From NCBI GenBank assembly GCA_025201705.1, contig MU616879.1, positions 1 to 34,690 of the forward strand: a stretch of 34,690 bases of DNA, written 5' to 3'. This DNA comes from Dissophora ornata (Eukaryota; Mortierellomycota; Mortierellomycetes; Mortierellales; Mortierellaceae). Position 1 is the stretch's first letter. Every line of letters starts with the position of its first letter. Below the pieces are notes generated by a model, which saw only the letters and a list, made by a program, of their open reading frames with translations, was not told where the DNA came from and ran no database searches. The translations under genes were made by a program, and so were the position numbers. This document shows, piece by piece, positions 10,344-20,238 of the stretch.

Positions 10344-13300
10344 ATGGCTGATGTCGAAAATGCCCCCGAATTCGCCCCTGCTAGCCCCACCGGGGACCAC
10401 GCACCGGATGTTCCTGAGCCTGCCACCCAGGACGTACCAGACCATGTCTCTGACAACTCACCCGCCTCTCCCACCCAACCAGACGAGGCCTCAGAGACGC
10501 CGGTGCAGGGCCAGGAAACAGGAAACGCCCCAGCGAGCCCCAGCTCCGCTGCAAAGGCCCCCGCCAGCCCCGGAAAGACTGCCACTGCAACTGCCGCTTC
10601 TGCTGCTGCGGCTCGTCGCGCTGCCACTGCTGCAACCATTGCCGCCAACAAGGCCAAGGGCATCACTGCGACCAAGGCCCCAGTGAAACCTGCTACCGCC
10701 ACAGCCACGTCCAGGACCCCAATTTCCACGCGGACCCCTGTCAGTGCAGCAACCCCTCCTCCTAAACGAACTGCGACATCTTCAACTACTACAACGCCAG
10801 CAGTCAGGAAGCCTGCTGCGTCAACCGCACCGGCCTCGACCACCGCCACGGGTGCCCGCCGCACTCCCACCACTGCAGCTTCCAGTCCCGCGATTGTGAG
10901 GTCGGTCCCGACAGCTGCACGCACCACCGCTTCCACCACAGCTGCCAAGACGACCACCACAGCAGCCCGTACCCCTGTCAAGCCAGCTACCGGCACCACT
11001 GCCGCCCGTTCCACCGCCTCTCCGGCAACCAAGCGTGTCCCTGGCGCGTCATCCACGGCCTCTTCCAAAGTCGGCGTGACTCCAAAGGCACCCTCAAGCG
11101 TCGCTGGCTCGTCCTCTTCAGGTAGTGTTCGCTCGGTCGGATCCTCGGGCCCCGCTACTGGCTCTGAGGCTCTGGAGCTGAAGAAGGAGCTTGCCATCAT
11201 TAGAGACAAGGTAATGAGATGGGATGATATTCGCCCTCGAGAACGACGATATCATGTCGGATGCCAGGTATAAGCAAAAGCACTAAAACATCGATTGCGC
11301 GATTTTTCAATTGTTTCGTCTTTATAGTACGAGGAGGCATCAGCTGCACTAAAGGCGAAGGAGGAGGAACTGATTGCTCTGCGAGGACAGCTGGAGAGCG
11401 GCTCGAGCTCACATGCGGATGCAATTGCTGACACTGTTTCGAGTGACGGAGGCGAGACCGTTGTCCCCGAGATTGATCTCTCCAAGATCGAGGCACAGGT
11501 TTGTTGTTTTTGCGTTGTTTTGCATTTTTTGAATTTTTATTTTTCTCAGACTGTAAAAGCGGGAAACTGTCGTATCCCCATCTCCCTTGATGTCCTACTG
11601 GTCCCCCCCCCCCCACTCTCCCGCTTCTGTTGTTTACGTCTGTCTGTGTGTGCATGCGTGTTTGCACTGAACTATGTTCACTCGTAATATGCATGCCATG
11701 GGAGACCGGATGACTCGCGCCACGTGAACGGCCCAAAAGCCAAAAGAAGAAGAAGAAATCGAGGGGACACAAAACCACCTCAAAGTAAAGAAAAGCTAAA
11801 CGCGCACTAACAATGTTCACTTGACCCCTCCCCCTCATGTCTTTTTTCCTGATTGTCAAAATAGAGTCAGGCCGTAGTTGCTGAAGCGATCGCTGCCAAG
11901 GAGCAAGAGATTTCTGCCTTGAAGAGTGAGGTTGAGAGCTTGAGCGGACTTGTCGAAGTAAGTTGTAAACAAAAAAAAAAAAAAACAATGCGGATGGGCT
12001 GACAGACATAGGATAGGCGCTAGGCATCAGTCAGACTCTGCCTTGCTTGAGTGGACCCTGGCTCGAGAGCATAATACTGACATCCTTTTGCCCCAAACAC
12101 CACCCTATCCCGCCACGTTAGAAATTGCGCGTCGAGCATGAGGAAAAGATCAAGGAGTTGACTGAGAAGCATGCAGAAAAGGACGCAGAGCAGGAGGCCG
12201 AGCTCACTTCTCTCCACCAGGAGCTTGATGAATATACCAAAAAGTTCGAAGAGGTTGCTGGACTCCGTCAGAAGCTTGAGGAGTCCCAGGCTCTGCACTC
12301 GTCTACGATTGAAGAACTCAACCGAATCCATGAGGATAAGCTTCAGAGTCTGGAAATTGAGCTTCAGGCAGCAAGACAGGAGCGTTTGGGAGCTGATGAT
12401 GACATCAAGGAAAAGTACGGACAGGATCTGGAGGAGCTCCGTCTCAGTCACCAGGAGGAGATCACACAAGCACTTTTGGACCATGGCGAGGAAGTGGATT
12501 CACTCAAGAAGCTGTTCCAGGAGAAGATCGAGGAGGCCAAGGAACAGGCTGAGGTACGTTCACTATATCAACATTTGCTTGCTGGTTGCGATTGAGCAGA
12601 CAATGCGAGCAATGTCCAGTGGCTGCCATGTTCTGTTGACTAACCACATCTGGTGTTCGTGGGGGCATCGTTTCACACCATTTAGAGCGAAATCCGTGAG
12701 CGCCATTCCAAGGAGTTGAATGATGTTTTGGCTGCCCACACTGCGAGTCTTAACGAGCGCGCTGGCGCCGAGTCTGGAGCGGTTGAGGCGTTCCAGGAGA
12801 AGCATGCTCAGGCCTTGGCCGAGTTGCAGGAAAAGATTGAAGCCGGGCACAAGGAATATGTCGAGAGCGTTAAGAGTGCCCACCAGACAGAGGTGACAGA
12901 GCTGCAGGGAAAGCATTCGGCCCGCGCATCCGAGTTGGAGGCCGAGGTGAAGGCCCTCCAGGAAAAGTACGATACTGAGATCGCTGCTCTAAAGTCGGGC
13001 GTCAGTGACGGTCACGAGGCCTTGAGGGCCGAGCATTCCGCTGAAATCCAGGCGCTCAAGGCTGCCCATGCAGATGAGTTCAACACACTGGAAAACACTA
13101 CCAAGGTAACATGGCCGATGCATTTTGCACAAGTCTGTCTCCCTCGCGCGATAGTAAGGAAGGCAATATTTGAGAACTATTCACCTCAGAAACTGACACA
13201 ATTGTCTTTTTTGGTTCACAGGGCAAGATGCAATTGGAATTAGATGCTGTCCAGGGCAAGTTTGCCGAGTTTGAGGCAGATGTCAAGAGCTCCCAGGAGG

Positions 13301-14451
13301 CTGAGCTCAAGAAGCTCGAGTCCAACTATGAGGCCCGCATTGCAGAGCTGGGTGCTGAGCACAAGACAAGAGTCACAGAGTTGCAAAACGAGGCCAACGA
13401 GCAGGTCCAGAAGGCTGTGGAGCAGGTCAAGAGCACATTTGAAGGAGACCGCCAGGAGCTGGATGTTGCACGTGAAAAGGAGTTGGAGGACCTCAAGTCG
13501 CTGCATGCTTCTGCTATTAGGGATCTGGAAGAGCAGCTGGCCAAGGCCGAGGCATCCCTCAAGGACACCCTGGAGAACTCTGAGAGGATCAAGATCCAGT
13601 TGGAGAGCGAGCTGTCGTCCTCCAAGGCTGATGCCCAGGAGCAGGTGGATGCTGCTAAAGCATCTCTCCAAGAGTTGATTACGAAGCTCGAGGCTGAAAA
13701 CCATAGCAACTCTGAGGTATGTTGTCGCTTTCGGTTCTAATGTATCATTGCCGCGCATGAGACATGGAAACATGGAAGCATGGAAACATGGAAACATGGA
13801 AACATGGAAACATGGAAAGGAATGTTGCTAATGGTATTCGTCGATTCATCTCCCACTATTGAATAGGCTCACTCCGAGACTCATGCCCAAGAGTTGCAGG
13901 CCCTCCGCGCAGAGCAGGTAAAGAGTCTGAACGAGGCGCTGGCCAAGAAAGAGGAGGAGCTGTCCAGCCATCACCAGGAGCTTGAGAAGGAGCTTGAGAC
14001 ACTGCGCTCAAGTCTCGCGGCCACCCAACAGGAGCGCGACGAGGCTGTGAAGGACGCCCACTTGAAGGAGACGCAGTGGAAGGAGAAGCACACCACAGCT
14101 CTGGATGAGCTCGCTGCAGTACACAAGACTGAGCTTGAGGGGCTGCACTCGTCGGCAAAGTCGAACATGGACAACATGACAAAGATGCATGAGCTGCACA
14201 GTCAGGACCACGACGCCCGTCTGCAGAGGGTGTTGACATCCCACCAAGATGAGCTCCAGGGATTGAAGGATTACCACCAGACTGAACTGCTGGTGAAGGA
14301 TGAAGAACACGCGGACCTGACAGAGGAGCTTGAGAAGGCCTTGGAGGAGCTGAAGCAGGCGCGGGCCTCGCACGAACAGCTGAAAGGCGAGAACCAGCAA
14401 CTGACAGAGGTGATGAATAAGCTGCAGGACTCGATGGTCAATCACGCATAA
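10344..14451 (+). CDS. Large coiled-coil protein with Ala/Ser/Thr/Pro-rich head
   Basis: Seven exons (10344-11210, 11328-11498, 11865-11957, 12122-12553, 12686-13105, 13222-13716, 13867-14451) all join in phase 0 and give 1,020 residues. Residues 1 to about 275 are low-complexity, rich in Ala, Thr, Ser and Pro with scattered Lys/Arg and many TP and SP sites, so likely disordered and phosphorylatable. From about 278 to the end nearly everything is heptad-patterned and charged (for example LELKKELAIIRDKYEEASAA), predicting a very long coiled coil. The start has a strong context (caccATGG). I recognise no catalytic domain, and no CAP-Gly or motor domain is present. A basic Ser/Pro-rich head plus a rod is common in cytoskeletal, microtubule-associated or golgin-like scaffolds, but that is only analogy. 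Confidence 0.85.
13762..13817. repeat. Octamer tandem repeat inside an intron
   Basis: Seven tandem copies of ACATGGAA, one with a G in the first position, lie in the last intron (13717-13866) of the coiled-coil gene. They make up more than a third of the intron. Confidence 0.9.
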
Positions 14452-14795
14452 AAGATCAACCATCCTTTTCACCATATCATCATCATACAACCTTTTTGAC
14501 AAAGACAACAAACACACAAAAAAGAGGAACAACTTTTGTAGCGAAATAAAGTAATTAAAAATATCTCTCGAACAAATTTTTAATACAAATCAAATAACGC
14601 ATCCTTTTTGATGTCAAGTTTAATCCATGTAGAAGTCAAAGTGTAGCTCGTACGAACAACAAATCTACCGAAATGAAAGAATAAATTGGCTGCCAGCACT
14701 CGAGGAGGCACAATCCGTTCACTAACGACACACTGGGTGCGTTTAACCCCGGGATGACCCTTGCTGCCCTTCGTGGGGGGCGAGCTCAAGGAAGT
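14452..14795. other. 3' flank of the coiled-coil gene
   Basis: Contains AATAAA at 14545-14550, a likely polyadenylation signal about 95 bases after the stop, then A/T-rich sequence. I see nothing else. An open frame of 69 codons on the minus strand (14580-14789) has no recognisable features. Confidence 0.55.
14545..14550 (+). terminator. Polyadenylation signal of the coiled-coil gene
   Basis: AATAAA about 95 bases after the stop codon at 14449-14451, in an A-rich context. Confidence 0.5.
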
Positions 14796-16330
14796 CTAGT
14801 CCTCCTCGAACAACTCGATTGTCATCTCCCCCTCTCTCCTTTCCATCACTCCAAGGTACACTGCAAACCCTCTTGAGGCTCGCTAGCTCAGCCCCGATCA
14901 GCAAACTCGGAGGGTCTGGTTGCTCAGCCAGGGCACCACCCCATTCTCAGAGACTTGCCGCATAAAACACTCGTTTCGCTCGAGGACCTCTGGCCGTATA
15001 TCTGCATCCACGGTTCACGCGCTTGCTGACCCTCTAATCGGCTCCACTTCTTCTTCTCCTGCACTTATGTAGCATGCACACTGACAGATATTGCTGTTAT
15101 GTGAGTGGACATGATAACTTATATAAAAGGTTATTATGCTCGTGATAACATTGATCCCAAAGTACATATTGTTTTGGCACCCATCAAAAAACTTTTGTCG
15201 AATACCCAATATTTGATGTCGGACATGTTATGATGCACACACACACACCCCCCAAGGGTTCTAGCCACTAGGGGGGTATCCATCTCGGTTTATATTGAGG
15301 GCCAAAAAGTAAGTTTGGAAAAGGGCATTTGTGTATCGATCGACTTGATCCTTCCTGGTCTATGATGACAACCAAAGTAAGCCTGAAGAATGTAAACACA
15401 GCACTCCAATCCTCCTTGCTTTAGTACAGACTCTTGAGATTTCAGATTTCGAAAACGCTCCTCGTAAAAACTTTGTATTCCTTGCTCCCAACGGCATTCA
15501 TCGGTAACCTTCGGTTGTGCATCTGTCATACAGGGAGGGGAGGGGGTCAATAATATTCCAAGATCAACGTGCTCTGGCGTCCCTCTACATCCGTGCCCAC
15601 TTTGACCGCCAGCAGTTTTAAGACCTCTGAGATCTATTAGCAGCCGTAGAAGGGCAGCAAAATGCTGATAAGACCGTACAAGTAATCATATGGATAACGA
15701 TGTTTGACGACCCCAGTTGCCCAAATCCATAAGTTGTAGTAAAAAGTGCCTCTTTTGTTGATCAACTTGCTTTCCATGTAAAAAAACATATGGCGAACAA
15801 TACTGAGGAAGGGAAGGGGTGCCCATTCTCGTGCATCCCAGTAGCTTGTCAGGTCCAATTCACTCGTTGGGTAAAGGCTAGCACTTTGTTCTCCCACACA
15901 CAAAAAACAGCAGCTTTGAAACGCTAGCAAGCACAACCTTCCTGCAGCGGTCCACATACGAAGCGAAGCCCAGTCACTCAAAAACCCAGATTTGCAAAGG
16001 GCACCAGATCCCAACACCGTTTTTTTTTTTTTTGGATAGTCGTTGAATATCAAACCCCCTCAACATCGATTTACCAAGGTCGCACGCAGCTGCGCTTTTG
16101 AATATATGCTTCGAAAGCTTGTCTCAATTACTTTTTTCGACTGAGGGTCTCATTTCTTGATCGGCATACATAGAGTGTCGATCCATGCATAACGGGCACA
16201 CCAAGCTCCTATCAGGCATTTTCCCTTTGAAAACCAGGCTTGCGAAGCGGCCACATAGCAATCATCGACAAGAGCTCTGCAGTCTTTATGGGACTCGAAG
16301 CACGTCGTCGAACATTCACAGTTTCTCATT
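14796..16330 (-). pseudogene. Decayed HET-domain (heterokaryon incompatibility-like) gene
   Basis: Minus-strand fragments in different frames look like one broken gene. Near 16290-16155 the frame reads ...CARYAWIDTLCM, matching the HET hallmark (Y/W)-x-W-(I/L)-D-(S/T)-(L/I)-C-I. A further piece, ETSFRSIYSKAQL (about 16120), follows. The 15637-16053 frame then gives SDWASLRMWT, resembling the W-x-x-R-x-WT motif of HET domains, and ends with RYPYDYLYGLISIL, resembling the (D)xxYGLLGL segment. A possible C-terminal piece at 14796-15010 reads GFAVYLGVMERREGE...IELFEED then stop. Frameshifts, stops and a poly-T run at 16021-16034 separate the pieces. HET proteins trigger cell death or incompatibility on recognising non-self; this copy cannot make an intact one. 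The C-terminal portion is the least certain. Confidence 0.5.
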
Positions 16331-17237
16331 CAAAATGGCCAGCTTGTTGATGGTTTGTCTGTGCTAGTAGGCAATAAAGGAAAAGATAACACATACATAT
16401 ATGGTCCTGGCCTGAAGGATAATGCAGTAGAGCCCCCCCTTGCTGCTCCGATAGGCCCATTGCTCTATAGAATTGCTCGAAGGCAGAGACATCTCTTTCT
16501 CTCTTTCTCTTTCTTTAACGTATTTAAGAAGGGTAACGAATATTGTCGTCTCGTGGCTTTGGACCTATGAAAAGAGGAGCAGGTCAGACAGGCACCATTT
16601 CGACTTGTAATACCACAGCGCTCATTTTTATTCCTACTTCAACCCAATGCTTTCCTATGTTTCTGTGGTCAGGTGTATATCGTTTTCAGGAAGCCTTTAT
16701 AAAAAACACTTTTAAGAATATCCCTCTCCAGGCTGACCTAGTATTCAAGGCGATCACAATTTGCCTGTCCGTCTTCGCACAACCACCCCCTCTTATCTTA
16801 AATTGACGCACTAATACTACCGATAAAATCCCTTTTGTACCCATGCCTCGAAGCCAACTCTGAGGATCCTCTTCGGCTGCGCATATCAGGGACATATAAA
16901 AAAAGTCTAAAAATATCCTAAAGCCCCTTCGGGACCTGGGGGACTGGGCAAGATGACAGATGGAATTTCTGAGGCGGTGGGGACTCGTTTACGTTCCTAA
17001 TAGTACGAAGGCGATTGAATCAGGTTTGCATGGCACTGTAAAAACTCCTCTCATACTGCATGATCGCCCTGAGGGTTCGTCTTGCTTAATGGTACCTGAC
17101 TATTTCAGGAACAGACAAGAACGTTTGGGTTCCACTGTCGACCGGATAACAAATGGCATCTATGCTATGCTCTGACTATGTATATGTGTTGTTCGCAAGC
17201 TAGCTCTAGTTTGTCAAGGCACGAGTCGAGATGTTTT
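16331..17237. other. Gene-free stretch inside the debris island
   Basis: I see no coding pattern, RNA gene or repeat. A short CT run lies at 16492-16513. Open frames of 70-87 codons on either strand look random. Confidence 0.5.
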
Positions 17238-18950
17238 CTAGATTCTTGATAAGAGTTGAGAGGGGCTTGACATCTGCTGCTGCTTGTCTGTCAGGTCTCC
17301 GTTGTCTGAGTGCCGCCAATTACATACACACACGCTGAGAACAGTGAAGTGTATACCTTGCTGAGCTATTGCGGTGGCCAGAGTCACGTACTCACACACG
17401 CCGTCAGTGGAGCGCAAACAAGAAATCCAAGGGTAGTGTCAGATTCTGCGCTAACGCCACAGATGAAATCGTATTCCGCCTCCAAATCAATGTCAAGCGG
17501 CACTAAAAATGACCCTCCCAATTTTTGCATATCCAAAAGATGCTGTGATGGGTTTACAACTCGCCAAAGCCTATCAACATGTAACGCGTCGATTTCCAGG
17601 TACAGACCTTCGTCTATAGTATAGTACCAGTAACACCAAACTGAGTGACTGGCTGCAAACCATATTTTCCGCCTGTTGCAATGTGCTTTAGCATATCATC
17701 CGCCACATGCACTGTATGCCCTTTGAGGAATGGGTGCACTCCGACTCTCCTATGCACAATGTATTCCTTTTCCTGTGCATGTACAAAACAGCTGTGTTCA
17801 AGAGTCCCTCCTGCAGTTTCCATACACGAGAGTTCCAGTCACTGATCGACACCTCAAAAGCAAACCCCATTCCATCCGTTGCATCTGCAGTCATTAGCCC
17901 CCTGTCATACGCACGCTACGTTATTTGTAACAGCCAGCCTACTCAGTTCTGAAATGGCGCGTTGACCCAAAGACCTAGTACCTTGCCCAAAACAGTCCCT
18001 GTCCCCTATTCCCATATTGCGTAGCCTTTTCTGGAAAGTGTCAAATCCCAAAAACCCACCATCACCATACTCTGGCACATGAACCGTAGTGCATCCCTTG
18101 CACCACGGTATGTGTCCAACATGTCCCGCACTAACTGGCCTGGAATAGCAGTTGAGATGCTGGCAGGCCACTGCACACGAGTCCAATACCAAACACAGTA
18201 ACTGCACCTTGGAGTAGTACATTGATCGCATGATTGTCCACGTAGCAGTGTGGGGGTGTATCGCATCCGGTGAGAACCCAATTTCGAGTAGCAGTGTACA
18301 ACACGAATCCTGATAACAATCAGTTCTGGCTTCGATTGACTGAACAGTACGGATACACCAGTTAACAACTCCAAACAGCCAATTCGTTATCTCTCCTTCC
18401 GCCTGTTGCACAGACGCAGTTGCAACACTGTGCATTCGTTCTAGATTTCGCATAGCGAATTTCCCGCATTCTCGACGGACTAGACGATGGGTCAGCACCT
18501 CATCCACAAAGGCTTTCGCGCTTGTCACCTCTCTAGCTTGCTTATTTAACTCGAAGATGGCCACATCAGTAGATCAATCCGATTTGTACACACCCGGTAA
18601 GTTGTTTCGGGGCAAACACTGAGTCCCATACCCCCCATACTGCATTAAACGGGAAATCTCGGCGAAATCCCTTTGTTGCATCAAAGTGCTGCTAGTGTTG
18701 AGCTCTGGAAGGTTACGCGCTACTACAGCCTGTCGGAACCTGATTATCGCTTCAGCGCTGACTGCAGGTGCAACTTCCCCCAGCATGTCAATGTACTCAA
18801 CCCGTGTTGCTGTCATACTTTGGTCAAACATCGTAGACCCATAACCTACGCCATTTTCAATCTCTGGGTGACCTCAACCTGTACAGGCTTGGAGATATGA
18901 TCATACATACCCGCTGATATAGAATCAGCCAGGGGGTTGCCCCGGCTCAT
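17238..18950 (-). pseudogene. Unrecognised ~600-codon broken coding sequence
   Basis: On the minus strand a protein-like reading can be followed from an ATG at 18950 to a stop at 17238-17240 with no intron signals, but with one in-frame stop and about five frame changes. Pieces: 18950 to about 18865 (begins MSRGNPLADSISAGMYDH); about 18865-17905, one frame interrupted only by TGA at 18574-18576; 17894 to about 17825; 17823 to about 17620; about 17620-17392 (contains QKLGGSFLVPLDIDLE); about 17400-17238 (contains LATAIAQQGIHFTVLS). Each break is followed at once by another open, protein-like frame, which suggests indels in a once-functional gene of about 570-600 residues. No signal peptide, transposase triad, polymerase motif or known domain was recognised. 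Alternatives are an endogenised RNA-virus structural gene, a lineage-specific fungal gene, or a gene from a mobile element. Confidence 0.5.
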
Positions 18951-19108
18951 GTTTGAATTGCTTCTTGAAGTGTTTGAATTGCTTCTTGAAGTGTTTGAAT
19001 TGCTTCTTGAAGTGTTTGAATTGCTTCTTGAAGTGTTTGACGATTGCCAGTTTGCCGGAACGCCTGTAAATATACTTTGTGAATAAGAGAGGGGGGCGAC
19101 AAGGACAT
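18947..19108 (-). CDS. Possible 53-residue small ORF with four heptad repeats
   Basis: ATG at 19106-19108 opens a 53-codon frame that ends in four exact copies of the heptad QTLQEAI, with Leu and Ile at alternating 4/3 spacing as in a coiled coil, and stops at TGA 18947-18949. The stop overlaps the ATG of the downstream broken frame as ATGA. A TATA box lies about 185 bases upstream. The same DNA reads as an uninterrupted Ser/Asn/Thr/Arg repeat in the frame of the downstream remnant. It may be the true first part of that gene before a frame shift, an independent peptide, or chance. I recognise no family. Confidence 0.25.
   Translation of the reverse strand: MSLSPPSLIHKVYLQAFRQTGNRQTLQEAIQTLQEAIQTLQEAIQTLQEAIQT
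18951..19034. repeat. 21-bp minisatellite, four exact copies
   Basis: Unit GTTTGAATTGCTTCTTGAAGT (21 bp) is repeated four times without mismatch; a partial fifth begins at 19035. The period is a multiple of three, so copy-number change never shifts a reading frame. Confidence 0.93.
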
Positions 19109-19292
19109 GAATCAGTAAGCCGTTACGCCAGGGGAGGTCAGGATTTCATCAATATCGAGTCGGATTTGTGGTTGGAGCCTCTTGGACAAACTGGGATATA
19201 ATTAAATGTGATCTGGGTCAATTTGTCAGAGTAGTAGATGAGTGAAAGAAGTGATGAGGTGAACAGATCGAGAGCGGGGGAGGAATATTGCT

Positions 19293-19300
19293 TATTTATA
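19293..19300 (-). promoter_or_regulatory. TATA box upstream of the minus-strand small ORF and remnant
   Basis: TATAAATA on the minus strand, followed downstream by a pyrimidine-rich stretch, about 185 bases before the ATG at 19108 and 343 bases before the ATG at 18950. It suggests that the remnant once had a host-type promoter. Confidence 0.35.
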
Positions 19301-19458
19301 TGGGTTGATTCCCAAGTAACATTTTGGCAAAGTCAAATAAAATTCGCGAGACAGCATGAATCAGTGGCGAGGTAACGTAGAACATGCACAGTATGGCGAA
19401 GTAGAAAAACAAAAACACTTCGCCCTCTCCTTAAAAATGATAATTTGGGTAATTGTTT

Positions 19459-19547
19459 GGCGAAGCAGAATGGCGAGAGAGAGAGAGAGGGCGAGAGAGA
19501 GAGAGAGCCATTCTACTTCGCCATTCTGCTTCGCCATTCTGCTTCAC
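19459..19547. repeat. GA microsatellite flanked by inverted repeats
   Basis: GGCGAAGCAGAATGGC at 19459-19474 is matched by its exact reverse complement at 19520-19535 and by a copy with one mismatch at 19507-19522; a further partial copy follows to about 19547. The arms enclose GA repeats (about 19474-19507). The structure could form a hairpin. Related 13-base units (GGCGAAGTAGAA) also occur at 19395-19406. Confidence 0.8.
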
Positions 19548-19713
19548 CAAAACGGGTGTTACCGATAAACTCAATACAGCACGGGAAGCCTTCTTTGACA
19601 ATCACTTGCCCAATCTCTCTTCGCCGCCTAGAGCCTAGGCCACTGGAATCCACTCGCACCGTTGCCACATGAGCCGAAGCGAGACAGCGCAACCGCCAGC
19701 TGCCGAGCGGGGT

Positions 19714-19995
19714 CTACTTACTTGCATGAAGAGTCATCGCGAAAGACTTGTTGATATCTTGATTATCTCGACTAAATTGATGAATCCTGTGCGTTGTTGT
19801 TGTCCTGAACATTGAACCAAAACTCGCAATCAGGAAGGCTGCCGAATACATTCCGGAAGAAATGAGGATTCTCGACCTCTCTCTTTTGCGAACGCTGATA
19901 TACTGAGAGTCCAGCAGTTCTTCGGCCTCCTCAATCCATGCGAACATCATAATCAACCCCAACTCGCTCAGAAGCCGCTGACGTTCAGATTTTTT
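19714..19995 (-). pseudogene. Fragment resembling an ABCC transporter membrane domain 1
   Basis: The minus-strand frame just below the poly-T run reads RQRLLSELGLIMMFAW, then VRKRERSRILISSGMYSAAF, then DINKSFAMTLHA and a possible donor (GTAAG). This follows the order of the ABCC TMD1 stretch in the neighbouring intact gene (RMKLITELVTYMKSIKLYAW, then KVRLEQLNKLREF, then DIQRIFTTITMI), with short deletions. It lies 0.25 kb beyond the 3' end of the intact ABCC gene on the same strand. No Walker motifs or other ABC parts were found next to it. Similarity is moderate and judged by eye, so an unrelated short membrane protein cannot be excluded. Confidence 0.35.
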
Positions 19996-20011
19996 TTTTT
20001 TTTTTTTTTTG
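19990..20011. repeat. Poly-T run at the edge of the ABCC-like fragment
   Basis: About 21 T residues (A on the minus strand) directly abut the upstream edge of the ABCC-like fragment. Similar runs are common across this window. Confidence 0.7.
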
Positions 20012-20124
20012 GCATTGACAGAAAATCCTCCCCTGCCCACCTCGGGTGCATACAGGGCTGCATGGTGCAATGGTGCAATGGTACTGGGTGAACATGAGAA
20101 TACAATTTTCAGGTGAATAAGTAT

Positions 20125-20130
20125 TTTATT
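20125..20130 (-). terminator. Polyadenylation signal of the ABCC transporter gene
   Basis: AATAAA on the minus strand, 109 bases beyond the stop codon at 20239. Confidence 0.45.
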
Positions 20131-20238
20131 TTGATGGATTTTCTATGCTCATAAAAATGGCGGGGGATTGAAACCCCCTTTCTTAGTGTACACGTTTACA
20201 AAAGTCTCGCGGTTGCTCGACATGGGAATTAAGGTCAT

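Larger units (their letters stand above)
19109..19713. other. Intergenic stretch with minus-strand TATA box and GA hairpin
   Basis: Contains the TATAAATA element at 19293-19300 (minus), a CT-rich leader-like stretch below it on the minus strand, and the GA microsatellite with inverted-repeat arms at 19459-19547. I see no gene. Confidence 0.5.

Noticed and set aside
14878..14950. tRNA-like stretch beginning GCTCGCTAGCTCAGC
   Set aside because: It lacks a B box (GGTTCGAxxCC) and a foldable acceptor stem. It also overlaps the putative C-terminal HET fragment on the other strand.
17310..17624. 104-codon plus-strand ORF
   Set aside because: It is the shadow of the better-patterned minus-strand remnant and has no features of its own.
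19990..20011. Poly-T run taken as the tail of a retroposed gene copy
   Set aside because: Comparable T or A runs occur at many unrelated sites in the window. No target-site duplication was seen, and the adjoining fragment appears to retain a splice donor, which a processed copy would not.
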